A stretch of 33,625 nucleotides of DNA, taken from positions 1 to 33,625 of IMG/VR virus record IMGVR_UViG_3300005613_000240; one strand, written 5' to 3'. Positions 11,943 to 20,345 of the stretch are shown in pieces. The DNA is from a virus. Within the stretch, counting starts at the first letter, position 1, and every line of letters starts with the position of its first letter. Made by a program: the position numbers and the translations under genes. The notes under the pieces are model-generated. The model ran no database searches and was not told where the DNA came from. It saw nothing but the letters and a program-made list of their open reading frames with translations.

Positions 11943-12208
11943 GTCTATGTCACGTACCAAACACCAACATGAATGATGTTGAAAAGGAAATTGAAAAACG
12001 TTACTTCGAACTTTCAGCATTAATTGCTGACTTTACCAAAGATGTCACAGATCAATCTTCAGTTGCTCGTTATGACATGACATGCCAACTTTTAACACAA
12101 ATAATTAATGTTTTGTTACCTGAAACTGCTGGTTTAGATGATCAAATTGCATTTGTAGCTGCATTACTATGCGATAATCACTATGATGATTTCGATAATT
12201 TGCATTAA
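11939..12208 (+). CDS. Hypothetical helical protein
   Basis: This 89-residue protein overlaps the Gp157 stop by ATGA. A later ATG at 11969 (MNDVEKEIEKRYFEL) is an alternative start. It is mostly helical and acidic with no recognised family. It is the last gene of the long rightward operon; a new promoter overlaps its 3' end. Confidence 0.6.
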   Translation: MSLCHVPNTNMNDVEKEIEKRYFELSALIADFTKDVTDQSSVARYDMTCQLLTQIINVLLPETAGLDDQIAFVAALLCDNHYDDFDNLH

Positions 12209-12228
12209 ATCCTAATTTTTAGGATAAT
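12200..12228 (+). promoter_or_regulatory. Promoter with overlapping inverted repeat ATCCTAA/TTAGGAT
   Basis: TTGCAT (12200-12205) and GATAAT (12223-12228) are 17 bases apart. A perfect seven-base inverted repeat with a three-base loop (12209-12225) fills the spacer and enters the -10, as an operator would. It would drive the tail-domain gene at 12263. Confidence 0.55.
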
Positions 12229-12262
12229 GTTTGAGCTACTTAACTTTTCAAGGAAGAAAAAA

Positions 12263-12823
12263 ATGGCCGTTTTAAGTATTCGTAGAGATTGGGGACAAAA
12301 TCCCTGTATTGTAAGAATGGAAGTTGATGATAATTTGTCTGATGTAAGTCAAGCTGGTTACTTAGCTTCTGTAAATGACAGCATTCTTTCATTAAATAAT
12401 GGTGAATGGGAATGGTTAGAAGGTGATAATGTAAGAGTTTTAGCAGCTAACAATCAAGCTGGTGATTACATTATCAGTGAAGACCTTTCTGAATTAGTTC
12501 CACTTGGTTTGTCAGGTGGGTTGTCAGTGTTAAATGATATTGCGGCAGCAGCATCTGGACTTCAAGTTGATGCAACACCTTTAACAGCTGAAATAAATCG
12601 TGTTACAACCGCAGTAGCAAGCGCAAGCGTTGTATTACCTGCTGCATTAGCTGGTTCAAAACTGTATGTAATTAACGACTCTGGTGCTGACATCCAAATT
12701 TACCCTGCTGTAGGTGAAAGCTTAGATGGTGCTCCAGTTGATACACCATTTTTGCTTCCTGCGCTTGGTAGATTAACTTATGTTTCAGCTTTAAATGGTA
12801 ACTGGTCTAGCCTTTTAGATTAA
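12263..12823 (+). CDS. Probable virion/tail-associated protein sharing an N-terminal domain with the 591-residue tail gene
   Basis: This 186-residue protein opens MAVLSIRRDWGQNPCIVRME and remains alignable over about 80 residues with the start of the leftward protein at 15795-17570 (ITAIRRDYGVTPSMVRIE). The C-terminal part (VVLPAALAGSKLYVINDSGA, later YPAVGESLDG) resembles a beta-rich domain common in phage virion proteins, from memory. AAGGAAG precedes the ATG at 12263. Being on the opposite strand from the other structural genes is odd. Confidence 0.75.
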   Translation: MAVLSIRRDWGQNPCIVRMEVDDNLSDVSQAGYLASVNDSILSLNNGEWEWLEGDNVRVLAANNQAGDYIISEDLSELVPLGLSGGLSVLNDIAAAASGLQVDATPLTAEINRVTTAVASASVVLPAALAGSKLYVINDSGADIQIYPAVGESLDGAPVDTPFLLPALGRLTYVSALNGNWSSLLD

Positions 12824-12843
12824 TTTAACTTTGGAGATTTACT

Positions 12844-13056
12844 ATGAAAGACAACGGAAATTACGGTGCTGTTGAAGGTACAAACTACTGCATGGATAGC
12901 ATGAATGCTAGAAATGTTAAGGAAATGAATGACAAGATGGGGTACCACAATGTAAACGATATGGCAAATACTGGCAAAGCTCCAACCAAGCCAACAGGTG
13001 TTGCTACCAACTCTCAACATGGCCCAATGGCCGCTAACCCACGCAAAAACGACTAA
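12844..13056 (+). CDS. Small hydrophilic protein
   Basis: This 70-residue protein, starting MKDNGNYGAVEGTNYCMDSM, is rich in Asn, Met and Gly and ends with a basic tail (AANPRKND). No family is recognised. TGGAG lies upstream of the ATG. It follows the tail-domain gene by 20 bases and probably shares its transcript; the hairpin at 13061 ends it. Confidence 0.65.
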   Translation: MKDNGNYGAVEGTNYCMDSMNARNVKEMNDKMGYHNVNDMANTGKAPTKPTGVATNSQHGPMAANPRKND

Positions 13057-13060
13057 TCAT

Positions 13061-13080
13061 AAAGCCCCCGCAAGGGGGCG
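13061..13080. terminator. Bidirectional GC hairpin between converging operons
   Basis: GCCCCC, loop GCAA, GGGGGC: six GC pairs, four bases after the rightward stop region and six bases before the end of the leftward late operon. In the leftward direction it is followed by TTTAT; in the rightward direction by GTTAC and preceded by AAA. It fits a shared terminator, better for the leftward transcript. Confidence 0.65.
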
Positions 13081-13086
13081 TTACAA

Positions 13087-13368
13087 TTACCAAATCTTTC
13101 CGTTTAAAGCAATGTTATAAACTTCCCTATCTCCAGCCTGTGCGAGTTTTTCGCGTAAATCATTAGTCATCACAGGTGGGTTAAAAAAACTTTTAACTCT
13201 ATGGAGTGGGGGTGGAACATCACTAGCTTTAGAGCCTGGATGTTCGCCCTTATCAATAACAATTTCTTTAAGCTCGGCAGGTTGCTCAATGTCTTGTTTA
13301 GGCTCGCCATACCACATTTTTTTTAATCGTTTGGTACAAGGATCCATAAGTTTGTAAATTAACTTCAT
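13087..13368 (-). CDS. Hypothetical protein at end of late operon
   Basis: This 93-residue protein starts MKLIYKLMDPCTKRLKKMWY, basic at first and polar later, with a proline stretch (DVPPPLHRVKSFFNPP). No signal peptide or membrane segment is clear. GGGGAAAG precedes the ATG, just after the beta-helix tail gene. The last-gene position might suggest lysis or a tail chaperone; nothing in the sequence shows it. Confidence 0.6.
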   Translation of the reverse strand: MKLIYKLMDPCTKRLKKMWYGEPKQDIEQPAELKEIVIDKGEHPGSKASDVPPPLHRVKSFFNPPVMTNDLREKLAQAGDREVYNIALNGKIW

Positions 13369-13377
13369 ACTTTCCCC

Positions 13378-15786
13378 TTAGGCCTCAACGCCCGCTAATT
13401 GAATGTTGTTAACTAAAATGTCATTTGCACCCGTATCATTTTGAATATACAACTGGAATGTATCGCTTTGATCAGCAAATCCAATCACATTAAAACTAGC
13501 ATTAGCAGGGACTCCATTATCCGCTTCAACTTTAGTTGTAGGTCCGCTTGGTGCACCGTTACGTAACAAACCTATCACAATATTTTTATTGTTACCGCCG
13601 GATTGTGAAGTAAACTGTAAATTCAAATTAATAGTAAAGTAATTACTACGCTTTGAATCTTTAGTAATAACACCAGTCGAAGTATTCAATGTTACGCGGG
13701 AACTACCGTTGTCAATAAAAGTTGTTGCTAGGATTGGGGTAGGTGTTGAAACAGCTGCAATGGTCGTCACAAGTGCATTTGCATTAACTTCTGAATTTAT
13801 AAATGCAAGCAAGTTTGGCACGCCCTGATTAGCTTCAATAATCCAACTTGGTTGTAAATTAATATCAATTTGCAACGGTAAGAATGTTGGAGTATTTAAG
13901 TTTATATCAATAAACGTGTTTCCAACCATATTTCCGAAACCAAAGGTAGCGGCATTATCGACCACAATACCATTTTGGTTTTGCTGTGGGTGAAAAATGC
14001 AATTATTAATATTAACCGCGCCAAATCCAACGCCTGTGCTATTTTGTAGTTTTAATTGATCGCCTACAAAAAAGTCAATGGGTGCCGCAATTGTAGTTTC
14101 ATCAAACCATCTCAAAAACTCGCAACTTGTAAACTCAACTTTTGATGTCGCAAACAAATCAACACCGACTTGAGCTAGTGCATCTGTACGCTGCTGGAAG
14201 TAATAAAACAATGTTTGCGAAATATCAACCAAATCAAAACCTACAATCGCCATACCGTTGCGACAATTTCTAAGTTGACAATTGTACATGTTGAGAGTTT
14301 TAAGCCTGCCTTCATTTGGCGCACCTACGCCAGGATTGAAGTTTGCGCCAGTCAATGCAAAAGTATCGTCACCCAACGCGCTCAAAGTAATATCTGAAAT
14401 TTCAAAATCTTGGTCAACTACATCAATTAATGGCCCTGCAAAAGTTCCGTCAATCTTAGTATTGTCACGTCCTACACCTTTTATAACAACGCCTGGTTGG
14501 TTGATTGTTAAAGTGCTTGTAAATGTGTGATTCCCCAAGAAAATGTAAGTTGTGTTAGGGTTAACAACGGTAAGAACCGCTCCATCTGGAACATACACCA
14601 CTTGATTTTGTAATCTAATTTCACCAGTAGAAGATAGCTTTAAATTGTTATTACCGTTTACAATTAACTCGCCTGGATTAAAGTTAAAATCTAAAGAACC
14701 TTCATTGCCGTTGATTGCTGCAACTGCTACTTGGGAATTGTTTTTCAGGTCTAGAGTTTTGTAAATATTGACTTGTCCCGCGTTCATGTCAATATACTCG
14801 TCACCTGGGATGTTAGCTTCATTTAAAGTTATTGAGCTACCAGTTATCGTGATTGGTCCGACACCTGTCCCAACAATTAAAGGTGTTTCAATTTGTGATG
14901 TAACCCCTAGAAAACTATAGTTACCTCCAAAAGAGTAAATCTGATTGAGGGGCGTAGCACCTGTTCCCAAATCATTGACAGCAATAATATTATTACCATT
15001 CATGTTTAAAGTTTGGTTAAACTCTGCTTCATCTGCAACACCGTCATAACGAAAGTATGTTTTGAAACTTCCATTACTTTGAGCATTGTAACTACACAAA
15101 GCTGACTCATTGCCTGCTGTTAAGCTTGCAACTGTCGCAACCATTTGATTGTAAAGTACGACTGCATTTAAATCATTTTTACCAAAGGCATCTATTGCAA
15201 ATGTAGCGTTTAAAGCAACGGGAATTTGTGTTTGTGTAAAAGTTAGATTAGGCGGTATACCTAGACTGTCACTTTCAATATCTAAAGGTTCGTTTAACTG
15301 CGCTCTGTTTGATACGCCGTCATACTGAAAGTATGTTTTAGAAGTACCACTGCTGTAGGCGTTAAACCTGCATAATGCTGATTCGCTGCCAGTTGTTAAG
15401 TCTGCTACTGTCGCAACCATTTGATTATACGATATAGTTCCGCCTGTGTCATTTTGACTATATGCTCTAATGTCAAAAGTAGCTTGAAAACCAGCTGGAA
15501 TTTGAGTTTGTCTGAAGTACAAGCTTGGCACTGTTCCTAAACTTGTGCTTTCTATTTCGACTGGTTTTAAACTCAATGTATCTAATGAAATGACACCATT
15601 GCCAGCATCGTAGGCAGTTTGTAAAGTGGCAGAACCACCACCGCCACCAACATCAACCCAGGCTGCACCATCCCAACTTTGATTTAATTGAACGTCAGTG
15701 TTAAAAATCATCATGCCGTCTTTAACACTTACTAAAGCATTTCTTTCAGCAGTTGTTAAACTTGGAATTTGAATAGTTTGTGACAT
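13378..15786 (-). CDS. Tail spike/fibre with beta-helix domain and internal duplication
   Basis: This 802-residue protein has an N-terminal segment MSQTIQIPSLTTAERNALVS with DGMMIFNTDVQLNQSWDGAA, a pattern common at the start of tail fibres, then a glycine linker (47-51). Two tandem 92-residue repeats follow (about 75-166 and 167-258), then a parallel beta-helix of the pectate-lyase type beginning around residues 395-450 (PNTTYIFLGNHTFTSTLTIN, then VVIKGVGRDNTKIDG), and a beta-sandwich-like end. It should bind or degrade a host surface glycan. AGGAG precedes the ATG. No catalytic residues can be assigned. Confidence 0.8.
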   Translation of the reverse strand: MSQTIQIPSLTTAERNALVSVKDGMMIFNTDVQLNQSWDGAAWVDVGGGGGSATLQTAYDAGNGVISLDTLSLKPVEIESTSLGTVPSLYFRQTQIPAGFQATFDIRAYSQNDTGGTISYNQMVATVADLTTGSESALCRFNAYSSGTSKTYFQYDGVSNRAQLNEPLDIESDSLGIPPNLTFTQTQIPVALNATFAIDAFGKNDLNAVVLYNQMVATVASLTAGNESALCSYNAQSNGSFKTYFRYDGVADEAEFNQTLNMNGNNIIAVNDLGTGATPLNQIYSFGGNYSFLGVTSQIETPLIVGTGVGPITITGSSITLNEANIPGDEYIDMNAGQVNIYKTLDLKNNSQVAVAAINGNEGSLDFNFNPGELIVNGNNNLKLSSTGEIRLQNQVVYVPDGAVLTVVNPNTTYIFLGNHTFTSTLTINQPGVVIKGVGRDNTKIDGTFAGPLIDVVDQDFEISDITLSALGDDTFALTGANFNPGVGAPNEGRLKTLNMYNCQLRNCRNGMAIVGFDLVDISQTLFYYFQQRTDALAQVGVDLFATSKVEFTSCEFLRWFDETTIAAPIDFFVGDQLKLQNSTGVGFGAVNINNCIFHPQQNQNGIVVDNAATFGFGNMVGNTFIDINLNTPTFLPLQIDINLQPSWIIEANQGVPNLLAFINSEVNANALVTTIAAVSTPTPILATTFIDNGSSRVTLNTSTGVITKDSKRSNYFTINLNLQFTSQSGGNNKNIVIGLLRNGAPSGPTTKVEADNGVPANASFNVIGFADQSDTFQLYIQNDTGANDILVNNIQLAGVEA
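15013..15564 (-). repeat. Tandem 276-bp duplication inside the tail spike gene
   Basis: The coding sequence for residues about 75-166 and 167-258 repeats with a period of 276 bases; for example CCGTCATA...GAAAGTATG recurs at 15041 and 15317, and YNQMVATVA occurs in both protein copies. The copies have diverged clearly, so the duplication is not recent. Confidence 0.85.
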
Positions 15787-15794
15787 ATCAGCTC

Positions 15795-17570
15795 CTAATA
15801 CTTAGTAATGCGTGTGTTAACAAGATTGCAGGTCATATACTCGGTAGCGCTTCCACTGATTGGGCGCCATTCTAAAGTGATGGTGTTACTTACAGCGTCA
15901 TTATATGGATAAGTTAATGGTGTCTGCACAGGATAATATTGGACCATTTGTACAGGTGTATTCGTATAGTAACCACGATAATTCGCCTGTATAGTTGTCG
16001 CATCAATACGAGTTACAGAAAATGTTATTTCACCGTTCCTTGTTGCATTGTTTGTCAAAATGATATTAAAACCTTCATCACCTAGTGTGAGAATACCACC
16101 GAACGAAAATCTAAAGTTTCCAGATAATGATGGTTGCGCGCCAATCAAAGAAGGGTCTAAGTTAAAAAACACTTTAAGTTCTACTGTTTGACCAATATCA
16201 AGTTCACCTGGTCCAATTACAGGGGATCCTGACCATGTGTTGACCATGTTGCTATAAGTACTGATTGCATAACTTGTAACATTTGGATCTACAACAGTTG
16301 CTAAATTAACTACTGTGTTACCTGCAACACCTACACCACCAATGGCTGTAACTTTTGTATTTAAATCCTGAACTAAAACATTGTCAGTATTGGTGTTGTT
16401 TGTGACATAAAGTTCTATAGTGTCGCCATTAGCCACTTCCAACAAACAATTTACAGAAACTGTTTTAGGAGCAGGTGTAACGCCATCAATACTTACTGTC
16501 ATGGCAGACTTAGTAACAGGAGCACCATTTTTGTAAATAGTGAAAGTTAAATCTGCGGTAGATAGATTCATTGTTGCAGTTAATGAAACATCAATTTGAA
16601 CAGTTCTTATCGGAATATCTGTGTAGGTCAAAACACCGTTAGCTTCTGTAAATCCGAATAAATCACCTGATTGAGAGAAAGCTCCGCCAATTACAGATGG
16701 AACACCAATGCCTGTAATTACTGTATCAATAGCATTGTTTTGAAAATATGTTTCACCATACACTGCATCATCAACAGCAGCACTATTTAACGCATTATCA
16801 ATACCTTCTAAAGTTCCATCAAGAAAGGCATTTGTTGGGCTGTAGTTACTTGGCGCATAAGTTACAGGTAAATCAGTATCATCAAGTAATACTATTCCTG
16901 ATTTGTCGTTAACTGTTACAGTTTGTGGAACTACACCCCATGTTCCAGCAGCTGTAGAGGCATCAGTTAAATTGTAAAATACTCTACTATCTGGAGCTTG
17001 TACAAACAAAGGAACATCATTTTGATCAATGATTTCAATGCTATCGCCAGAAGTTGATAGTGCCTGAATTGTAGGACCTTGTGAAATTAAAAAACTTTCA
17101 TCAATGTTAGCTATTGGCAATTTTACTTGTAAACCAGCTGATGAGCTTGTAACAATTACAAAGTTAGGACATGGTACAGGTAGTTCATAAACACCAGCTG
17201 CAAAATCACCATCGTTAATTAAAATTGTTTCACCAGAACCTAAACCTAAGTTGTTAAATGAAACAAGCGTATTATCGACGTCAGATAAGTTCAACGCCTT
17301 TTCAAGATATGGACCTGTAATACCTGAAGAAATTGGTATTAAACTTGCAAAGTCACTTGATATTTCATAAAGCTCTACGCCATTTACGGCATAAACTAAA
17401 ACAGCGTCTGAAACTTCCCATTGAAAAGCACCTTTGTTTAGTTGATCAATTTCAGGTGCTTGTGCTGCGATATATCCTGTAGTGCTAACAGTAGCTAACG
17501 TGTCTGTGGTTTCAATACGGACCATGGATGGTGTAACACCATAGTCACGTCTAATTGCGGTAATACCCAT
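15795..17570 (-). CDS. Large tail/virion protein with shared N-terminal domain
   Basis: This 591-residue protein has residues 1-80 (start MGITAIRRDYGVTPSMVRIE) alignable with the rightward gene at 12263. The rest is beta-rich with many Thr, Asn and Val and includes segments such as VFYNLTDASTAAGTWGVVPQ and a C-terminal VSNTITLEWRPISGS. GGGAG precedes the ATG. It lies between small tail genes and the spike. It is probably a fibre or spike adaptor; the family is not recognised. Confidence 0.75.
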   Translation of the reverse strand: MGITAIRRDYGVTPSMVRIETTDTLATVSTTGYIAAQAPEIDQLNKGAFQWEVSDAVLVYAVNGVELYEISSDFASLIPISSGITGPYLEKALNLSDVDNTLVSFNNLGLGSGETILINDGDFAAGVYELPVPCPNFVIVTSSSAGLQVKLPIANIDESFLISQGPTIQALSTSGDSIEIIDQNDVPLFVQAPDSRVFYNLTDASTAAGTWGVVPQTVTVNDKSGIVLLDDTDLPVTYAPSNYSPTNAFLDGTLEGIDNALNSAAVDDAVYGETYFQNNAIDTVITGIGVPSVIGGAFSQSGDLFGFTEANGVLTYTDIPIRTVQIDVSLTATMNLSTADLTFTIYKNGAPVTKSAMTVSIDGVTPAPKTVSVNCLLEVANGDTIELYVTNNTNTDNVLVQDLNTKVTAIGGVGVAGNTVVNLATVVDPNVTSYAISTYSNMVNTWSGSPVIGPGELDIGQTVELKVFFNLDPSLIGAQPSLSGNFRFSFGGILTLGDEGFNIILTNNATRNGEITFSVTRIDATTIQANYRGYYTNTPVQMVQYYPVQTPLTYPYNDAVSNTITLEWRPISGSATEYMTCNLVNTRITKY

Positions 17571-17585
17571 AAGTATCTCCCTATA

Positions 17586-17831
17586 CTAAGTTAAAGTAAT
17601 CCATGCTAAAGATGCTTCGCTATAAAATTCATACTGATTAAGATCTGTGTTTAACCTCATGTCGCCATTGTTAGCAGTAAGAGGCCTACTTGCAGTATCT
17701 CCAGGTGGCAACAAATTTGGACCTGATTTAGAAAATTTAGCATTTTCGCCAGCATCTAAACCAACAACGGTATCACCTGCTTCTAATTCACCGCCATCAA
17801 CAAATTCACTAAATTTGATTGTATTAACCAT
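17586..17831 (-). CDS. Small tail-fibre-like protein
   Basis: This 81-residue protein carries GDMRLNTDLNQYEFYSEASL followed by AWITLT, the motif seen near the N-terminus of many phage fibres and matched in part by the 802-residue spike (MIFNTD...AAWVDV). TAGGAG lies before the ATG, eight bases after the preceding gene. It may be a connector or a free-standing fibre domain. Confidence 0.65.
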   Translation of the reverse strand: MVNTIKFSEFVDGGELEAGDTVVGLDAGENAKFSKSGPNLLPPGDTASRPLTANNGDMRLNTDLNQYEFYSEASLAWITLT

Positions 17832-17839
17832 ACTAACTC

Positions 17840-18178
17840 CTAGTTAGAATCTGGAAGTTCAAGCAGTGAAATACCACCATTTAACATGTCTGAATCGCTT
17901 ATGAAACTTAACACATCTCCACCCCTAACGTAACGAAATCTTGGGTTAAGTTCACAATTGCTACTAGGATCCATTACTCCAGGAGTAGGTAGTGTTGCTG
18001 TTGTGTTTTTGGCAACCCATACAGAAGCGTCATTAGGATAACTTAACCTTGCTCTATAGCTTTTGTTTTTACCGCCTGGAACGGTATAAGTAAGCTCTAC
18101 GCCTGCCAATAATGAATACTGAGGCGCAATGTCTGCAAAAGGCAAAGTGCCTAAAAAGTTCGTGTTAAATCTAGCCAT
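17840..18178 (-). CDS. Small virion-associated protein, unknown role
   Basis: This 112-residue protein, probably a beta sandwich (start MARFNTNFLGTLPFADIAPQ; later FRYVRGGDVLSFISDSD), resembles small proteins found in tail-fibre clusters of other phages as far as I recall. AAAAAGGAT precedes the ATG. It is part of the tight late operon. Confidence 0.65.
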   Translation of the reverse strand: MARFNTNFLGTLPFADIAPQYSLLAGVELTYTVPGGKNKSYRARLSYPNDASVWVAKNTTATLPTPGVMDPSSNCELNPRFRYVRGGDVLSFISDSDMLNGGISLLELPDSN

Positions 18179-18202
18179 CTTAAAATCCTTTTTAAGTTAA
18201 AG

Positions 18203-20335
18203 TTAAGTACCAAGTCTAGCGTCAGCTGTGTAATGAAAATATATGTTAGCTTGTATTACGTTATTTGCTGAAATAGTAGTAGTTAAAATTGTGTTATCAC
18301 CATAAAAAGATGCAGATTTTTTACCAACACCTAAAAGTGCGCTCCATTTACCTATTGACACATCATTATCTGCATCGTTTGATGGACTAACTACTCTTGC
18401 ATAAACAACATCGACAGTTAGTGTACGTGGAGAATAGAAAGTTAAAGTTGGTTCAGCTCGTTTGTTTGTATTATATGCAAACTCAAAATCAGCTGCATAA
18501 CCTCCACCACCATATTGTGTTGCAACACCCGCAGTTTGTCTTCTAGTAATTTGTCCCAACTGATCACCTATACCTGGTGTAATTACACTAAAAGGGTAAT
18601 TTTCATTATTAAAGCTTTTTTCATAATAAAACTGACACTCTTGCAAAACTTGATCAAAAGTTTTTGGGGGTGAAACAATTGCAAAGTCATTATTAACTAG
18701 TGATACGCTGTCAAAAATTAATTGGTCTTTATTGCCTGGTGTACTTACAAAAGGTTGAGTTGTGTAAATAACAACGCCTAAGTACATTGTAGCATTTTCA
18801 GCTGGAGGCATTTGAAATTGATCAAAGCTAAAGTCTACAAAATCACTACCATTTTCTAGCGTATAAGTAGGGTCATTTAAAGGTAAAATTTCATTCCAAG
18901 AAGGATTAAACTCTGGATCGCCGTTAACAGGCCATGATGAAATTGGTTCAGAATTACCTAATGTAGGTGGTAAATCGTTTCTGTAAATCAAACGCATTTT
19001 TAAGCCCACATTAGTATTAAGTGTAGGACTTACAAATTTAACTTTAGCCAATGAAGACAAAACCTTATTCCAGTAAGGCCTAATAGTTGCAGCATCTACA
19101 TATTGAATTAACGCAACTCTAGAATCTTGGCTATCCACAGGCTGTACTTGAAACGCAAAATTATTTGCAGCACTTGCTTGACCTGTTTCAATTGAACTAG
19201 CAAATTCCTGCCTAACAATTGTTTGGTCAGCACGATATTGTGTTAAGTCAGCAGGCATTGCAGATATTGCAGGTGCTATAAACTGATATGGGTTCAAACT
19301 AAAGTTCCAGCCAGTTAAAATGTCTTCCTTTGGTTGCATTACTAATGAGTCTTTATAGTAATGGAACAAATGATCTACACCACGCTCAATTGTTTCCTGA
19401 ATGTATTCAGTCGGAGCAGGTAGTTCAGAATCTACAGGTATAACACCGCCAACCATTTGCAAATTACTAACTTCTAAATTGCCAGTACCCTGCAAGGCAA
19501 TTACCATTGTTACAGTAGCATTATCGCCAGTGTTACTATTATTAGATTCTGGTAAAACTTTTATACCAGTAAATGATTGAAACACACCTGAAAACACAGT
19601 GTCTTGTATAACTGTAGTACCTATGCCAACCGATGGTTGATAAGTTACCTCAATTGGATAGTCGTCATCTGCTCTAGCGGTAAAACCCATCGAAACAACG
19701 CCAGTTTGCTCATTATTAACGCTAGAAAAAATTGCGCCATTGCCAGTAAATACTTGTCTTAATTCAGCTGTCGTATAACTTGCAATTTGTAACCTTAAAA
19801 AATATGGAGGGCTGTTAACTTGGTTTTGTTGTCCATCCACTGGTGTAAGAGTTAATCTAGCATTTGCACCACCTTGGTCACCGTCTAAAAACAATTGCCA
19901 TCCTGGTGCAATGTCAAAAGTACCTTCGCCTTCCAAAATTAAATCGTTTGTAAAATCAACTTCAGAAAATTGTGGATTAGATACTAAATTGTCACCACCA
20001 AAAGCTGAACCTGCATTTGCACCAGCATCTTCAGAAGGATTGTAGTTTTCAATAAGCCAAATTAAAGGATCATTTTGTGTATTGCCTTGTCTAATCTCAA
20101 TCCTGTAAGTTTTGTCAGGATCAAAGTACAAGTTATTAGGCAGTGTGCCACTAGGTTGAAACTGTAATGGATTATTCCATACAGTTGTGGCTGCTGCGTC
20201 TTGATATACGTTTTGCGGCAAATATGGAATTGTGTTTTCCAAGAAAAACGCATAGTACTGGTCATTCAAAGGCAGACCAGTCAAGTCTGGTAGCCACCAA
20301 ATTGGGTTTGCACCCCTAACTAATGTATCTGCCAT
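18203..20335 (-). CDS. Large tail fibre/appendage protein
   Basis: This 710-residue protein has an N-terminal domain (about 1-120) with NPIWWLPDLTGLPLNDQYYA, LQFQPSGTLPNNLYFDP and YRIEIRQGNTQNDPLIWLIE, a conserved start of some phage fibre proteins from memory. The remainder is beta-rich, with carbohydrate-binding-like stretches (NLVSNPQFSEVDFTNDL near 150) and an end typical of a C-terminal trimer domain. AAAGGAT lies before the ATG. It follows the ejection-protein genes directly, so it is probably the first tail appendage gene. Confidence 0.75.
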   Translation of the reverse strand: MADTLVRGANPIWWLPDLTGLPLNDQYYAFFLENTIPYLPQNVYQDAAATTVWNNPLQFQPSGTLPNNLYFDPDKTYRIEIRQGNTQNDPLIWLIENYNPSEDAGANAGSAFGGDNLVSNPQFSEVDFTNDLILEGEGTFDIAPGWQLFLDGDQGGANARLTLTPVDGQQNQVNSPPYFLRLQIASYTTAELRQVFTGNGAIFSSVNNEQTGVVSMGFTARADDDYPIEVTYQPSVGIGTTVIQDTVFSGVFQSFTGIKVLPESNNSNTGDNATVTMVIALQGTGNLEVSNLQMVGGVIPVDSELPAPTEYIQETIERGVDHLFHYYKDSLVMQPKEDILTGWNFSLNPYQFIAPAISAMPADLTQYRADQTIVRQEFASSIETGQASAANNFAFQVQPVDSQDSRVALIQYVDAATIRPYWNKVLSSLAKVKFVSPTLNTNVGLKMRLIYRNDLPPTLGNSEPISSWPVNGDPEFNPSWNEILPLNDPTYTLENGSDFVDFSFDQFQMPPAENATMYLGVVIYTTQPFVSTPGNKDQLIFDSVSLVNNDFAIVSPPKTFDQVLQECQFYYEKSFNNENYPFSVITPGIGDQLGQITRRQTAGVATQYGGGGYAADFEFAYNTNKRAEPTLTFYSPRTLTVDVVYARVVSPSNDADNDVSIGKWSALLGVGKKSASFYGDNTILTTTISANNVIQANIYFHYTADARLGT

Positions 20336-20345
20336 AGTAAATCCT

